Positions 1-9,492 are shown, numbered from the stretch's first letter. The stretch: 64,000 bases of DNA from Nitrosophilus kaiyonis (GCF_027943725.1 NZ_AP025696.1:907501-971500), one strand, 5' to 3'. The notes: a model not told the origin generated them from the letters alone. Program-made: numbers and translations.

Positions 1-393
1 TATAGAAATAATGGCATTTTTATCATCATTTTCGCCGCTTAACATTGTTTCAATTTCAATTTTATTTACTCTATTTTCAAGCTCTTCAGCCTCTTCAAAA
101 AGCATATTTAAAGTTTCACTATCCTCTTCTTCACTTGCCATTTCAAAAAGCTCTTTAGAGTCTTCTACTGAGCTTTTTGCCTCTTTATATTTTTCTAAAA
201 TTCTAGTAATTTTATTTTTCTCTTTTTGAATTTCGCCAGCTTTTTTTGCATCATTCCAAAAAGAAGGAGAATTTTCCAGTTCTTCAATCTCTTTTAACCT
301 TTTTTCTAAATTATCAGGTTTTATTATACTTTTAATGTTTTCAATCTTTTTTTCAAGTTTTTTTAGAAGTTCGCTATATTCGTAACTATCCAA
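1..393 (-). CDS. prfB: peptide chain release factor 2 (N-terminal part, cut by window edge)
   Basis: RF2 recognises UGA and UAA stop codons and triggers peptide release on the ribosome. The reverse strand reads from a TTG start (codon at 391-393) through an N-terminal helical region (DSYEYSELLKKL, then NSPSFWNDAKKAG) to MLSGENDDKNAIISI, the segment just before the GGQ-bearing domain, which lies outside the window. A good Shine-Dalgarno (AAGGAA) sits 5 nt upstream. The reading frame runs through the usual position of the programmed +1 frameshift (near codon 25) with no in-frame TGA, so the autoregulatory frameshift of E. coli prfB is absent. It is divergent from panC. Confidence 0.93.
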   Translation of the reverse strand, partial: MDSYEYSELLKKLEKKIENIKSIIKPDNLEKRLKEIEELENSPSFWNDAKKAGEIQKEKNKITRILEKYKEAKSSVEDSKELFEMASEEEDSETLNMLFEEAEELENRVNKIEIETMLSGENDDKNAIISI

Positions 394-425
394 AATAGTT
401 CCTTTTTAGTTAAAATTTTAGTGAA

Positions 426-431
426 ATTATA
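426..431 (-). promoter_or_regulatory. probable -10 box for prfB
   Basis: TATAAT on the minus strand, 33 nt upstream of the prfB TTG. No clear -35 is seen, as is common for sigma-70 promoters in this phylum. Confidence 0.5.
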
Positions 432-494
432 CTATATTAAGTAAATGGTTAAGAAAGTTAAATTGTTAATTAATAAAATATATAAGGAGCTTTT

Positions 495-1316
495 TTGAGA
501 ATTGTTCAACATCCTATTGAATTAAAAAAAGAGCTTAAAAATGTAAAAGGCTCTATTGGCTTTGTTCCTACAATGGGGGCTTTACATGAAGGACATTTAT
601 CATTAATTAAAAAAGCAAGGGATGAAAATGATGTTGTAGTTGTGTCAATATTTGTAAATCCTACTCAATTTTTGCCTGGCGAAGATTTTAATAAATATCC
701 AAGGAAACTTGAAGCTGATATTAAATTATGCGAGCTTGCTAAGGTTGATTTTCTTTTTACTCCAAATATTGATGATATATATGATAAAGATGAAGTTTTA
801 ATAAAAGCACCAAATATAAAAGGTTATATTTTGGAAGGATTTAATAGACCAGGCCATTTTGATGGTGTTTTGCAGATTGTAAATAAGCTTTTAAATATTG
901 TTAATCCAACAAATGCATATTTTGGGAAAAAAGATGCCCAACAGCTATATTTGATAAAAAAAATGGTTAATAATTTTTATATGGATGTAAATATTGTTGA
1001 ATGTGATATTATTAGAGAAAAAGATGGTCTAGCTATGAGTAGTAGAAATGTTTATCTAAATGATGAAGAGAGGCAAAAGGCTCTTTTGATTTCAAAATCA
1101 TTAAAAAGAGCTGCAAAATTAATCATGCAAGGAGTTATGAACGTACAAGATATTAAAAGTGAAATGCTGAATATTTTAAAACCATTAGATGTAGAATATG
1201 TTGAAATAGTTAATAGAAATTTTGATAAATTAGATAAAATAGAAATAGATTATACAATTATTTTAGTTGCGGCAAAAGTTGGAACTACAAGACTTATTGA
1301 TAATATATGGATTTAG
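495..1316 (+). CDS. panC: pantothenate synthetase
   Basis: PanC joins pantoate and beta-alanine with ATP to make pantothenate, on the route to coenzyme A. The 273-residue length is normal. Family motifs are present: [16 protein letters not shown] (ATP-binding HxGH), [25 protein letters not shown] and the KMSKS-like MSSRN. The start is a TTG at 495 with AAGGAG 4-9 nt upstream; no ATG lies near the conserved N-terminus. It overlaps or nearly abuts the downstream diguanylate cyclase. No other pantothenate gene is in the window. Confidence 0.96.
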   Translation: MRIVQHPIELKKELKNVKGSIGFVPTMGALHEGHLSLIKKARDENDVVVVSIFVNPTQFLPGEDFNKYPRKLEADIKLCELAKVDFLFTPNIDDIYDKDEVLIKAPNIKGYILEGFNRPGHFDGVLQIVNKLLNIVNPTNAYFGKKDAQQLYLIKKMVNNFYMDVNIVECDIIREKDGLAMSSRNVYLNDEERQKALLISKSLKRAAKLIMQGVMNVQDIKSEMLNILKPLDVEYVEIVNRNFDKLDKIEIDYTIILVAAKVGTTRLIDNIWI

Positions 1317-1324
1317 GAAAAATT

Positions 1325-2314
1325 ATGGATTGTAAGAAAGTTTTAAATATTAAAGTTCCTCAAAAAGAAGAGAATATAAAAGTTTCAGAAATAGCTAAAA
1401 AAACTTTAACTTTTATGGCTAAAAACAATATTGCTTTAACTCCAAAAAATTATGAGGATTGGTTTTTTGTTATATGTAATTCAGTTGATGATATGCATCT
1501 TTTAACAGATCAAAATCTTTTTTTGCTTTATGAAGAGTATATAAAGGAAAAGCCTGCAATATTTAATGATTATGATGCAAAAGAGGTTTCAAAAGAGTTA
1601 AAAAATATTGTTAATGAGTCTGAAAATATAATAACTTTAATTGATACCAATATCAATAAGCATAGTCAATTTATGGAAGATAGTAAAAAAGCATTAGAAA
1701 AAAAAGATATAAAGATGATTGATGATTTGAAAAATCAGATAAAAATTTTAGAAGAAGAGAATAAAAAGCTGAAAAAGAAACTATATGAAAATAGATATAT
1801 TTTAAATAGCTTAGAAGATAAGTTTCATGAATATAAAAAATTATCATATATTGATCCATTAACAGGTCTTTTCAATAGAAGAGCTTTTAATGAAGAAGTT
1901 GAAAAAATAAAAGATATTATCCCTTTTTCTATAATATATTTAGATATTGATGATTTTAAAAAAATAAATGATACTTATGGTCATACAGTTGGAGATGAGG
2001 TTTTAAAAGAGATAGGTGAAATTTTAAATAGTTTTATAAGAAAAGATACAAAAGCTTTTAGACTTGGAGGCGAAGAGTTTGCAATAATTTTACCAAATGT
2101 AAATATTGAAGATGCAAAAAATATTGCCCAAAGAATAAGAAAAGTGATAGAAAATCATAATATTAAACTGGAAGATACAATTGTTTCTTATACCGCAAGT
2201 TTTGGAATAACAAGTTATCAAAAGGGTGAAGATATAAATGAACTTTTAAAAAGAGCAGATGAAGCAATGTATCAAGCTAAAAAAAGTGGTAAAAACCGAG
2301 TTTTTATTTTATAG
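1325..2314 (+). CDS. diguanylate cyclase (GGDEF domain)
   Basis: A cytoplasmic protein with a novel-looking helical N-terminal region (about residues 1-110), a coiled coil (about 125-165) and a C-terminal GGDEF domain expected to make cyclic di-GMP from two GTP. DPLTGLFNRRAF, YLDIDDFKKINDTYGH and the active-site GGEEF are intact. The inhibitory I-site RxxD is not: the residues preceding GGEEF read RKDTKAFRL, with Thr where the Asp should be, so product inhibition may be lost. I chose ATG 1325 because AGGA lies 7 nt upstream; an ATG at 1307 inside panC lacks a ribosome site. The signal it senses is unknown. Confidence 0.88.
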   Translation: MDCKKVLNIKVPQKEENIKVSEIAKKTLTFMAKNNIALTPKNYEDWFFVICNSVDDMHLLTDQNLFLLYEEYIKEKPAIFNDYDAKEVSKELKNIVNESENIITLIDTNINKHSQFMEDSKKALEKKDIKMIDDLKNQIKILEEENKKLKKKLYENRYILNSLEDKFHEYKKLSYIDPLTGLFNRRAFNEEVEKIKDIIPFSIIYLDIDDFKKINDTYGHTVGDEVLKEIGEILNSFIRKDTKAFRLGGEEFAIILPNVNIEDAKNIAQRIRKVIENHNIKLEDTIVSYTASFGITSYQKGEDINELLKRADEAMYQAKKSGKNRVFIL

Positions 2315-3317
2315 AATCTAATATCTCTTCTACAATCTTTTTTGCTCCATCTTTTTTAACTATTTTTTCAAGATTTTTACTTATTTTTGATATATCTTGT
2401 TTTTCTATAACATCAAGTATCTGGCTGTAATCTTTATCTCTATCATATAAAAATGCACAATTTTGTTTTTCAAGGAATTTTGCATTAAAAAATTGATGGT
2501 TATTTGCTGCATATGGGTAAGGAATAAATATTGTTGGCAAAAGATTTGATGCAAGTTCCCACAATGTACTAGCACCTGCTCTTGCTACTGCAAAATCTGC
2601 TTTTTGCATTTTTTGAAAAATATTTTTATCAAAATCAAAAATATCTGCATCAATTTTTAGTTTTTCATACTCTTTTTTAACTCTTACAAAATCTTTTTTT
2701 CCAGTTTGATGAATAATATTTATCCCTCTTTCATGCAATTTAGGTGCTATTTTTAATGCAATATCATTTATCTCTTTTGCTCCTTGGCTTCCTCCTAGAA
2801 AGATTACTGTTTTTATATTTTCTCTAACTCTTTTGGTATCAAAAAATATATCTGAAACTGGATATGGGTCATAAGGAGGTAAAAATGAGCAAAATACTCT
2901 TTTTGAAAAAGGAGATAAAATTTTATTTAATCTACCATAAACTGCATTTTGCTCATGAATAAAAAGAGCTCTATTGGAAAAAGTTGCTGCAAAACTTGCA
3001 GGAGCAGCAGAATATCCACCAACACTAATAATCGCTTTTATATCCTTTTCTTGAAAGATTTTTTTGCATTTCATTGATAGATTTAAAATATTAAAAAGAG
3101 ATTTTATCTTTTTTATCCCTTTTTTATTTACTACTCCAGAACTTTCTAAAAAATATTTTTGACTAAATCCATCATCATTTTCAAACCAATCTATATCCTG
3201 ACCATGAGTTGAGCCAATATAGATTGGTTTGATATTTTTTTTATTAAATTCCTCTTTTAATGCTTTTACTATTGATAAATGTCCACCAGTCCCACCACCA
3301 GTAATTACAATATTCAA
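2304..3317 (-). CDS. murG: UDP-GlcNAc:lipid I N-acetylglucosaminyltransferase MurG
   Basis: MurG converts lipid I to lipid II on the inner face of the cytoplasmic membrane, the last cytoplasmic step of peptidoglycan synthesis. The 337 residues start with the hallmark TGGGTGGHLSIVKAL loop and include the acceptor-side segment ISVGGYSAAPASFAA, a donor-site GGSQGAKEIN and the ARAGASTLWELA helix of this GT28 family. It lies downstream of ftsW on the same strand, separated by a heptad-repeat island. Its 3' end overlaps the end of the convergent diguanylate cyclase by 11 bp, leaving no room for a separate terminator. Confidence 0.96.
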   Translation of the reverse strand: MNIVITGGGTGGHLSIVKALKEEFNKKNIKPIYIGSTHGQDIDWFENDDGFSQKYFLESSGVVNKKGIKKIKSLFNILNLSMKCKKIFQEKDIKAIISVGGYSAAPASFAATFSNRALFIHEQNAVYGRLNKILSPFSKRVFCSFLPPYDPYPVSDIFFDTKRVRENIKTVIFLGGSQGAKEINDIALKIAPKLHERGINIIHQTGKKDFVRVKKEYEKLKIDADIFDFDKNIFQKMQKADFAVARAGASTLWELASNLLPTIFIPYPYAANNHQFFNAKFLEKQNCAFLYDRDKDYSQILDVIEKQDISKISKNLEKIVKKDGAKKIVEEILDSIK

Positions 3318-3333
3318 AACCTTCCTTTATTTG

Positions 3334-3539
3334 GATATTGGACATGAGATATTAGGAATTAGGAATTGGGAATTAGTGTTAGTGTAAGTTATTTTACTAA
3401 CACTATTCACTATTACTAAACCCTTCATTCCTTCGCTGCTTCACAACTTTTCCGCTTCACACCTTCATAGCTTTTTACCAATAACTAATAACCAATATAC
3501 CAATTACCAATCTCTAATGTCAAATGTCTAATAATCCAA
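3334..3539. repeat. heptad-repeat island between murG and ftsW
   Basis: A degenerate 7-bp-periodic tract with several flavours: ATTAGGA/ATTGGGA units on the left, CTTCACA/CCTTCAT units in the middle and TAACCAA/CTAATGT units on the right. The centre near 3380-3405 has an inverted pair GTGTTAGT / ACTAACAC. The middle section is recognisably paralogous to the island at 32068-32192. It occupies the whole murG-ftsW gap and contains no gene. Confidence 0.85.
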
Positions 3540-4697
3540 TTATTTTATCTTTTTACTTATCATTAAAACCATTCCTAATGCGACTCCATTTGCTAGCATT
3601 GCACTTCCTCCATAGCTTAAAAAAGGAACAGCAATACCTTTAATAGGAGTCAATCCACTAATTCCATATGCATTTATCAAAAATGAAAAACCAAGAAGTA
3701 AAGCAACTCCAATGCAAAAAAGATAATCAAGATGATCTTTGCTTCTATTTGCTATTTTAAAAATCCTATGAATTATAAGTGCGATTATAATCGTTATAGT
3801 AAATATTCCAATATATCCAAACTCTTCAGCAATTCCAGCTAAAACAAAGTCAGTATGAACTTCGCTTAAAAATCCAAGTTTTAATTTTCCCTCAGCCAAA
3901 CCTGTACCAAAAATTCCTCCATGATGTATTGCATTTAATGAATGGGTTATTTGATAAGGTTCAGGAGCATCTTCAACTCTTAATTTTTCAGCTATAGTTT
4001 GAGGCAGAAAATTTAATATATAATTTTGGGCATTGGCCCACCAAGAAAGAATTCTATTTATTCTATGTGGTGAAGTAAATATAAAAAGAATAAATATTAT
4101 AAGTGCTGAGCCAATAAGAGTTAAAAATAGTTTAAAGCTTCTACCTGCAAAAAAGAGCATAAAACTAAGAGTCAAACCAAGTACCATAACCTGTCCAAGA
4201 TCATTTTGAAAAACAGCAATTAAAACAACTACAAATAAAAATACAATTATATATGGAAAAATAAGTTTAATCTCTTCTAAAAGATTTTTCTTTTCTACCT
4301 TTGCAAATTTTCTTGAAAAACTCCATGCAAGAAAAAAAACAAAGCCTACTTTGAAAAACTCAACAGGAGCTAAAGAAAAGCCAGGAAGTCTTATCCATCT
4401 TTTTGCTCCACCAGCACTTGTAACTAAGGTAGATGGCATAAAATACATTGATATCATTAAGATAAAAAATATTATAAATATTGAAATTCCAAGTATCTTT
4501 GTCCATTTTTGAGGATCTAGACTTGATATCCCCCACATTAATAAAATAGCACCAATCCCAGATATTAACTGTCTTATTAAAAAATGAAACTCATCATATC
4601 CATACAATAAAACCGTATAAGTTGAAAAACTATAAGAGCATATGATACTTATAGTTATTAGGATTGATGCAAGAATAAAAATAGTTCTATCAACCAT
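3540..4697 (-). CDS. ftsW: septal peptidoglycan polymerase FtsW
   Basis: A SEDS-family glycosyltransferase that polymerises lipid II at the division septum together with FtsI. The 385 residues form about ten membrane helices. Diagnostic segments include LAPVEFFKVGFVFFLAW, VFQNDLGQVM, HTDFVLAGIAEEFGYIG and the C-terminal PFLSYGGSAMLANGVALGM. Assignment as FtsW rather than RodA rests on the neighbours: murG downstream and ftsI divergent upstream. The N-terminus places positive charge only lightly before the first helix. A probable -10 lies 32 nt upstream of the start. Confidence 0.93.
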   Translation of the reverse strand: MVDRTIFILASILITISIICSYSFSTYTVLLYGYDEFHFLIRQLISGIGAILLMWGISSLDPQKWTKILGISIFIIFFILMISMYFMPSTLVTSAGGAKRWIRLPGFSLAPVEFFKVGFVFFLAWSFSRKFAKVEKKNLLEEIKLIFPYIIVFLFVVVLIAVFQNDLGQVMVLGLTLSFMLFFAGRSFKLFLTLIGSALIIFILFIFTSPHRINRILSWWANAQNYILNFLPQTIAEKLRVEDAPEPYQITHSLNAIHHGGIFGTGLAEGKLKLGFLSEVHTDFVLAGIAEEFGYIGIFTITIIIALIIHRIFKIANRSKDHLDYLFCIGVALLLGFSFLINAYGISGLTPIKGIAVPFLSYGGSAMLANGVALGMVLMISKKIK

Positions 4698-4728
4698 TAT
4701 CTACTTTCTAATTAGGAGTACTATAAAA

Positions 4729-4734
4729 TAGTAT
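4729..4734 (-). promoter_or_regulatory. probable -10 box for ftsW-murG
   Basis: TATACT on the minus strand about 32 nt before the ftsW start, in the 116-bp divergent gap shared with ftsI. Confidence 0.4.
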
Positions 4735-4813
4735 AAAACTACCCTTAAGTGAATTTTTATAGCTTTAAGAGTATTATTTTATCCACTATTAACAAAAAAA
4801 ATGATTAAGAAAT

Positions 4814-6568
4814 ATGAATACTCAAAATAAGCTATATAAAATTGCCTTACTTTTTTTTCTTTTAATAATCGGCTTTTTGATTTTTTTGCTTGCTATTTTT
4901 AAGATAGTTATAGATGATAGAAAACTTCCATCTCTTATTATAAGTGAGAAAAATAGAGCGATAAGAGGCTCTATAATAACTAAAGATGGTTTTCATGCAG
5001 CTTCAAGTAAAAAGCTTTATAAAATTTCTGTAAATACCAGATGTATAGACCCAAATAAAAAAGAACTTTTTATAAAACTTTTTTCAATTTATAGTGGAAT
5101 AAGTGAGAAAAGAGTAAAAAGAGCTTTAAAAAAGAAAAGAGGCAATGTTGTTTTATCTTATAAAATGAATCCAAAGCAGGCAAATCTTCTTAGAGAACTT
5201 GCAAAAAAACTTTATCTAATGGATGTCTTTAAAGAGTATGAAGTAAATGGCAGAGTTATAAAGCAGGGCCTTTCAATTACAGAAAGTGGAGAAAGTAGAA
5301 TATATCCATATAAAGATCTTTTAACTCCAGTTATAGGATATGTTAAAAAATTTGAGGATAATGGATATACAAATATAAAAGGTGTAAAAGGTATTGAAAA
5401 ATTTTATGAAGAAAAATTAAGGCCTATTCAAGATGGATTGATTAAAGGTTATAGAGATATAGGAAATAATATTATTTTAAATAAAGATGCAATTATAAAA
5501 GCAAGAATTGATGGATACAATATAAATCTAAATATTCCTATTTTGCTTCAAAAAAATATAGAAAATATTCTTGATGAATTTAAACAAAAACTAAAAGCAA
5601 AAGAGATCATTGCTGCTGTTATGGAAAGTAGAAGCGGTAAAATTTTAGCTCTTGCTAGTTCAAATAGATTTGATCCAAAAAATATAAGAAAAAAAGATTA
5701 TGAATCATTAAATGCTTCAGTTATAGAGTATAGTTTTGAGCCCGGATCGGTTATGAAGCCTATAACATTTTCTCTTCTTTTAGAAAATCATTTAGTATCT
5801 CCATATGATATTGTTAGAACATATAATGGAAGATTTAAACTTGGTAAAAAAATCATAACAGATGAGCATAAAGAAGAGTGGATGAGTGCTGAAAATGTTA
5901 TAGTTTATTCAAGTAATATTGGTATTGCTCAACTTGCTCAAAAATTATCTCATATTCAATTTTATCAAGGATTAAAAGATTTTGGTTTTTCAAAAAAAAC
6001 AGGTATTGATCTGCCATATGAGCATACAGGATATATTCCTCCTTTAGTTAAATTTAGAAGTGAGATATATAAAGCCACAGTTGGATATGGATATGGAATG
6101 AGAGCTACCTTTATGCAACTATTAAAAGCATATAATGTTTTTAATAATAATGGTAAAGAGGTAACCCCAAGAATAGCAAACTATCTATCTTTGGAAAATG
6201 GAAAGCAGTTTGCATTGCCTTTTTATAAACCAAAAAGAGTTATCTCTGTTGCAACTGCTGCAAGAATGCAAAAAATTCTTATAAAAGTTGTTGAAAAAGG
6301 AACAGGTACTGCTGCACAAATTGATGGTATAACTGTAGGTGGAAAGACTGGTACTGCCCATATAGTTGAACATAAAAAATATGTTAGAAGCTATAATAGT
6401 TCCTTTTTTGGTTTTGCAAATGATAAAAAGAATAGATATACAATTGGAGTTACTGTTATAAAACCAAAAGTTCATTATTTTGCCGCCCAAACTGCCGTCC
6501 CAGTTTTTAAAGAGATAGTAAATATTTTAATAGATCAAGGATATTTGGTACCAGTAACTGAGGAATAG
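4814..6568 (+). CDS. ftsI: division-specific penicillin-binding protein FtsI (PBP3-like transpeptidase)
   Basis: A class B PBP that crosslinks septal peptidoglycan in the periplasm. It has a short cytoplasmic tail, one membrane helix (about residues 9-32), a dimerisation/pedestal domain and a transpeptidase domain. The three active-site motifs are visible: S312-V-M-K315, S366-S-N368 and K511-T-G513. The length of 584 is normal. It is divergent from ftsW-murG, so the wall-division genes are split over both strands. A weaker alternative would be the elongation PBP2 (MrdA), but the SEDS neighbour and size favour FtsI. Confidence 0.9.
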   Translation: MNTQNKLYKIALLFFLLIIGFLIFLLAIFKIVIDDRKLPSLIISEKNRAIRGSIITKDGFHAASSKKLYKISVNTRCIDPNKKELFIKLFSIYSGISEKRVKRALKKKRGNVVLSYKMNPKQANLLRELAKKLYLMDVFKEYEVNGRVIKQGLSITESGESRIYPYKDLLTPVIGYVKKFEDNGYTNIKGVKGIEKFYEEKLRPIQDGLIKGYRDIGNNIILNKDAIIKARIDGYNINLNIPILLQKNIENILDEFKQKLKAKEIIAAVMESRSGKILALASSNRFDPKNIRKKDYESLNASVIEYSFEPGSVMKPITFSLLLENHLVSPYDIVRTYNGRFKLGKKIITDEHKEEWMSAENVIVYSSNIGIAQLAQKLSHIQFYQGLKDFGFSKKTGIDLPYEHTGYIPPLVKFRSEIYKATVGYGYGMRATFMQLLKAYNVFNNNGKEVTPRIANYLSLENGKQFALPFYKPKRVISVATAARMQKILIKVVEKGTGTAAQIDGITVGGKTGTAHIVEHKKYVRSYNSSFFGFANDKKNRYTIGVTVIKPKVHYFAAQTAVPVFKEIVNILIDQGYLVPVTEE

Positions 6569-6614
6569 TATAAAGAGGTATAACGGGATAGTGGAATAGG
6601 AGATAAGGGGGTAA
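6569..6614. repeat. heptad-repeat tract after ftsI (GGATAGT flavour)
   Basis: Purine-rich 7-bp-spaced units (AGGTATA, ACGGGAT, AGTGGAA, TAGGAGA) fill the space between the ftsI stop and the family B element. Confidence 0.7.
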
Positions 6615-6791
6615 GTGAGCGAGGGCAAAGCGAAGCTTTAAGACAACAACTGCTTGTTGTCTGTGCCCGAGCGAAAGCCTTGAGTATATGTGAGTCCGAA
6701 AAACAAGGTTTTTCGTGACGAACATACGAGAGGTTGGTTTACCTTGAAGAAAATCAAATGAGCAAAGTGAATGAAGATTTTCGGTTAAATT
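6615..6791 (+). repeat. structured repeat family B, copy 1
   Basis: A non-coding multi-hairpin element in the ftsI-alaS gap. Hairpins in order: AAAGC-GAA-GCTTT (6627-6639); AGACAACAA-CTGC-TTGTTGTCT (6641-6662); a long stem with AGCCT/AGGTT outside, GTA(TA)TGT/ACATAC inside and CGAAAAAC-AAG-GTTTTTCG at the tip (6676-6735); then TTTACC-ttgaa-GAAAATC paired with GATTTTC-GGTTAA (6738-6788). An outer GGGCA/TGCCC encloses the first two. Copy 2 at 37188-37394 keeps the layout and loops with compensating stem changes. The strand shown is the one in which G-U pairs fit. Confidence 0.85.
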
Positions 6792-6895
6792 TGAGGGTGA
6801 AGGTTGAAGGGAGAAGGTAGAAGGGGATAAAGGAAGTGGCTAATTCCCAATTCCTAATGACTAATGACTAATGTCCAATGACCAATGTCTAATCT
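6792..6895. repeat. heptad-repeat island upstream of alaS
   Basis: Two flavours in succession: GAAGGTT/GAAGGGA units, then AATTCCC, AATTCCT, AATGACT, AATGTCC in strict 7-bp register up to about 6895. A possible promoter (TTAAAAT, 6903-6909) and the alaS ribosome site GAGGAA follow. Confidence 0.85.
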
Positions 6896-6936
6896 CATTT
6901 ATGTTAAAATTAGCAAAAAAATATTAAGAGGAATTT

Positions 6937-9492
6937 ATGGATATTAGAAGCGAATTTTTAAACTATTTTAAATCATTAAATCACAAAGTTTATCCAAGTG
7001 CTCCGCTTGTTCCAGAAGATCCAACACTGCTTTTTACAAATGCTGGAATGGTTCCATTTAAAAAAATATTTACTGGAGAAATTCCTGCAGAAGTAAAAAA
7101 AGCTACAAGTTGTCAAACATGTATTAGAGCAGGTGGAAAGCATAATGACCTTGAAAATGTGGGTTATACAGCAAGACATCACACTTTTTTTGAAATGCTT
7201 GGTAATTTTAGTTTTGGAGACTATTTTAAAGAAGAAGCGATTAAATATGCATGGGATTTTGTTACAAAAGTATTGGAATTACCTATTGAAAGATTATGGG
7301 TTACTGTACATGAGAGCGATGATGAAGCGTATGAAATCTGGCAAAAACATATAAGTAAAGATAGAATAAAAAAATTTGGTGATAAAGATAATTTTTGGCA
7401 AATGGGAGATACAGGTCCTTGTGGTCCTTGTAGTGAGATTTTTTATGATCAGGGAGAAGAGCATTTTAAAGGAAGTGAGGATTATTTAGGAGGAGATGGG
7501 GATAGATTTTTAGAGATTTGGAATCTTGTATTTATGCAGTATGAGAGAAATGAGGCAGGAGAGCTTCTTCCTTTGCCAAAACCAAGTATTGATACAGGAA
7601 TGGGATTAGAGAGAATTACTGCAATTAAAGAGGGAGTTTTTAGTAACTATGATAGCTCGCTTTTTATGCCTATTATTGAAGCTATTAGTGAACTTGCAAA
7701 TAAAAAATATATCTATGAAGAGGGAGCTAGTTTTAGAGTAATAGCAGATCATATAAGAGCTGTTACTTTTCTTCTTTCACAAGGAGTTATGTTTAGTAAT
7801 GAGGGAAGAGGGTATGTTCTAAGAAGAATCTTAAGACGTGGCGTAAGGCATGGATATCTGCTTGGATTGAAAGAGCCTTTTATGTATAAGCTTGCTGATG
7901 AGGTTGTAAAATTAATGGGCTCTCACTATGAATATTTAAATGAGAAAATTAATGTAGTTAAAGAGCAGATAAGAGCTGAAGAGGAGAGATTTTATCAAAC
8001 TATTGAAGCTGGAATGAAGATTTTTGAAGAAGAACTCAAAAAGAGTTCAAAAATCTTTAGCGGCAAGGTTGCTTTTAAACTATATGATACATATGGATTT
8101 CCTCTTGATTTAACAGAAGATATGCTAAGAGAAAAAGGGTTAAAACTTGATAAAGATGAATTTGAAAGGTTAATGAAAGAGCAAAGAGAGAGAGCAAAGG
8201 CTGCATGGAAAGGTAGTGGAGATACAGCTTTAAGTGGTGATTTTAAAGAGATTTTAGGATTAAAAAATGAGTTTGTTGGGTATGAGAAATTAAAATCAAA
8301 TACAATTATTATGGCAATATTGGATGAAAATTTCAAAAAAACTGATACATTAAAAGCTGGCGAAAAAGGGTGGGTTTTACTTGAAGAGACCCCATTTTAT
8401 GCAGAAAGTGGTGGTCAAGTTGGAGATAAAGGAGAGATATATTTATATGAAGATGGAAAATTAGCAGATGTATTAGATACTAAAAAGTTTTTTAATTTAA
8501 ATATGAGTCTTGTTCATGCAGTAAAGAGTATAAGAGTTGATGAATCAATAAAAGCAATAGTAGATAAATCAAGAAGAGAGATAGCAAAACATCACTCTGC
8601 AACACATCTTCTACATGCGGCTCTTAGAAAAATTTTAGGAGAGCATGTAACACAACAAGGAAGTTTAGTAGAAGCAAATCGTTTAAGGTTTGACTTTTCT
8701 CATCCAAAAGCATTGACTTCCGAAGAGATTAAAAGAATAGAAAATTATGTAAATGAGATAATTGCACAAGGAATTGAAGCTAAAGTTGAAGAGATGAGTC
8801 TTCAAAAGGCAAAAGAAAAAGGAGCTATGGCTCTTTTTGGTGAAAAATATGGAGAAAGGGTTAGAGTTGTAGAGTTTGGAGATGCAAGTATTGAATTGTG
8901 TGGTGGAACACATGTTAAAAACAGCTCTGAAATAGGAAGTTTTTTTATTACAAAAGAGAGTGGTGTTAGTAGTGGTGTAAGAAGAATAGAAGCAGTATGT
9001 GGTATGAGTGCTTTGAAACTAGCAAAATCTTGGAGAGAGAGTTTGCAAAAAGCAAAAGAAGAGTTAAAAGCTCAAGATATTTTTCAAGGAATTAAAAAAT
9101 TAAAAGAGGAAGTTAAAAAATTAAAAGAGGAAGTTAAAGCTGCAAGCAAAGTTAGCCAAAAAGAGTTAAAAAGTTATGAGATATCAGGAAAGAAAATTAT
9201 AATTGATGAGATAGAAAGTGGTGATATTAAAAAAATTATTGATGATATTAAAAATGCAAATGAAAATGTGGCTGTGATGCTGTTTCAAAAAAAAGGTGAT
9301 AAAGTTTTAATTGCATCTGGAGTAAAGGGAATTGATATAAAAGCTGGAGAGTGGGTAAAAGCAGTTGCTCCAATAGTTGGAGGAGGAGGTGGAGGAAGGC
9401 CAGATTTTGCACAAGCTGGCGGAAAAGATCCATCTAAAATAGATGAGGCAAAAAAAGAGGCTATAGATTATGTTAAAAGGATCTTAAAATAA
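6937..9492 (+). CDS. alaS: alanyl-tRNA synthetase
   Basis: Charges tRNA-Ala. The 851 residues hold the class II catalytic domain (N-terminus; [15 protein letters not shown] and TGMGLERI), the tRNA-recognition region, the editing domain with the zinc-binding [11 protein letters not shown] and CGGTH signatures, and the C-terminal coiled coil plus C-Ala domain ending in a glycine-rich [15 protein letters not shown]. The start ATG has GAGGAA 5 nt upstream. It overlaps the next gene by one base (TAATG). The alaS-maf-pbpA order matches C. jejuni. Confidence 0.97.
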   Translation: MDIRSEFLNYFKSLNHKVYPSAPLVPEDPTLLFTNAGMVPFKKIFTGEIPAEVKKATSCQTCIRAGGKHNDLENVGYTARHHTFFEMLGNFSFGDYFKEEAIKYAWDFVTKVLELPIERLWVTVHESDDEAYEIWQKHISKDRIKKFGDKDNFWQMGDTGPCGPCSEIFYDQGEEHFKGSEDYLGGDGDRFLEIWNLVFMQYERNEAGELLPLPKPSIDTGMGLERITAIKEGVFSNYDSSLFMPIIEAISELANKKYIYEEGASFRVIADHIRAVTFLLSQGVMFSNEGRGYVLRRILRRGVRHGYLLGLKEPFMYKLADEVVKLMGSHYEYLNEKINVVKEQIRAEEERFYQTIEAGMKIFEEELKKSSKIFSGKVAFKLYDTYGFPLDLTEDMLREKGLKLDKDEFERLMKEQRERAKAAWKGSGDTALSGDFKEILGLKNEFVGYEKLKSNTIIMAILDENFKKTDTLKAGEKGWVLLEETPFYAESGGQVGDKGEIYLYEDGKLADVLDTKKFFNLNMSLVHAVKSIRVDESIKAIVDKSRREIAKHHSATHLLHAALRKILGEHVTQQGSLVEANRLRFDFSHPKALTSEEIKRIENYVNEIIAQGIEAKVEEMSLQKAKEKGAMALFGEKYGERVRVVEFGDASIELCGGTHVKNSSEIGSFFITKESGVSSGVRRIEAVCGMSALKLAKSWRESLQKAKEELKAQDIFQGIKKLKEEVKKLKEEVKAASKVSQKELKSYEISGKKIIIDEIESGDIKKIIDDIKNANENVAVMLFQKKGDKVLIASGVKGIDIKAGEWVKAVAPIVGGGGGGRPDFAQAGGKDPSKIDEAKKEAIDYVKRILK

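Noticed and set aside
11-229. Serine-rich plus-strand frame at the window start
   Set aside because: It is the antisense of prfB.
1-393. Programmed frameshift in prfB
   Set aside because: The frame runs continuously through the expected site with no in-frame TGA.
3334-3539. CRISPR-like repetition in intergenic regions
   Set aside because: Units are 7 bp, tandem and degenerate with no spacers, and no cas gene is present.
6615-6791. Family B as a tRNA, group II intron domain or known riboswitch
   Set aside because: No cloverleaf or T-loop consensus, no domain V-like hairpin, and the hairpin order matches no family I know.
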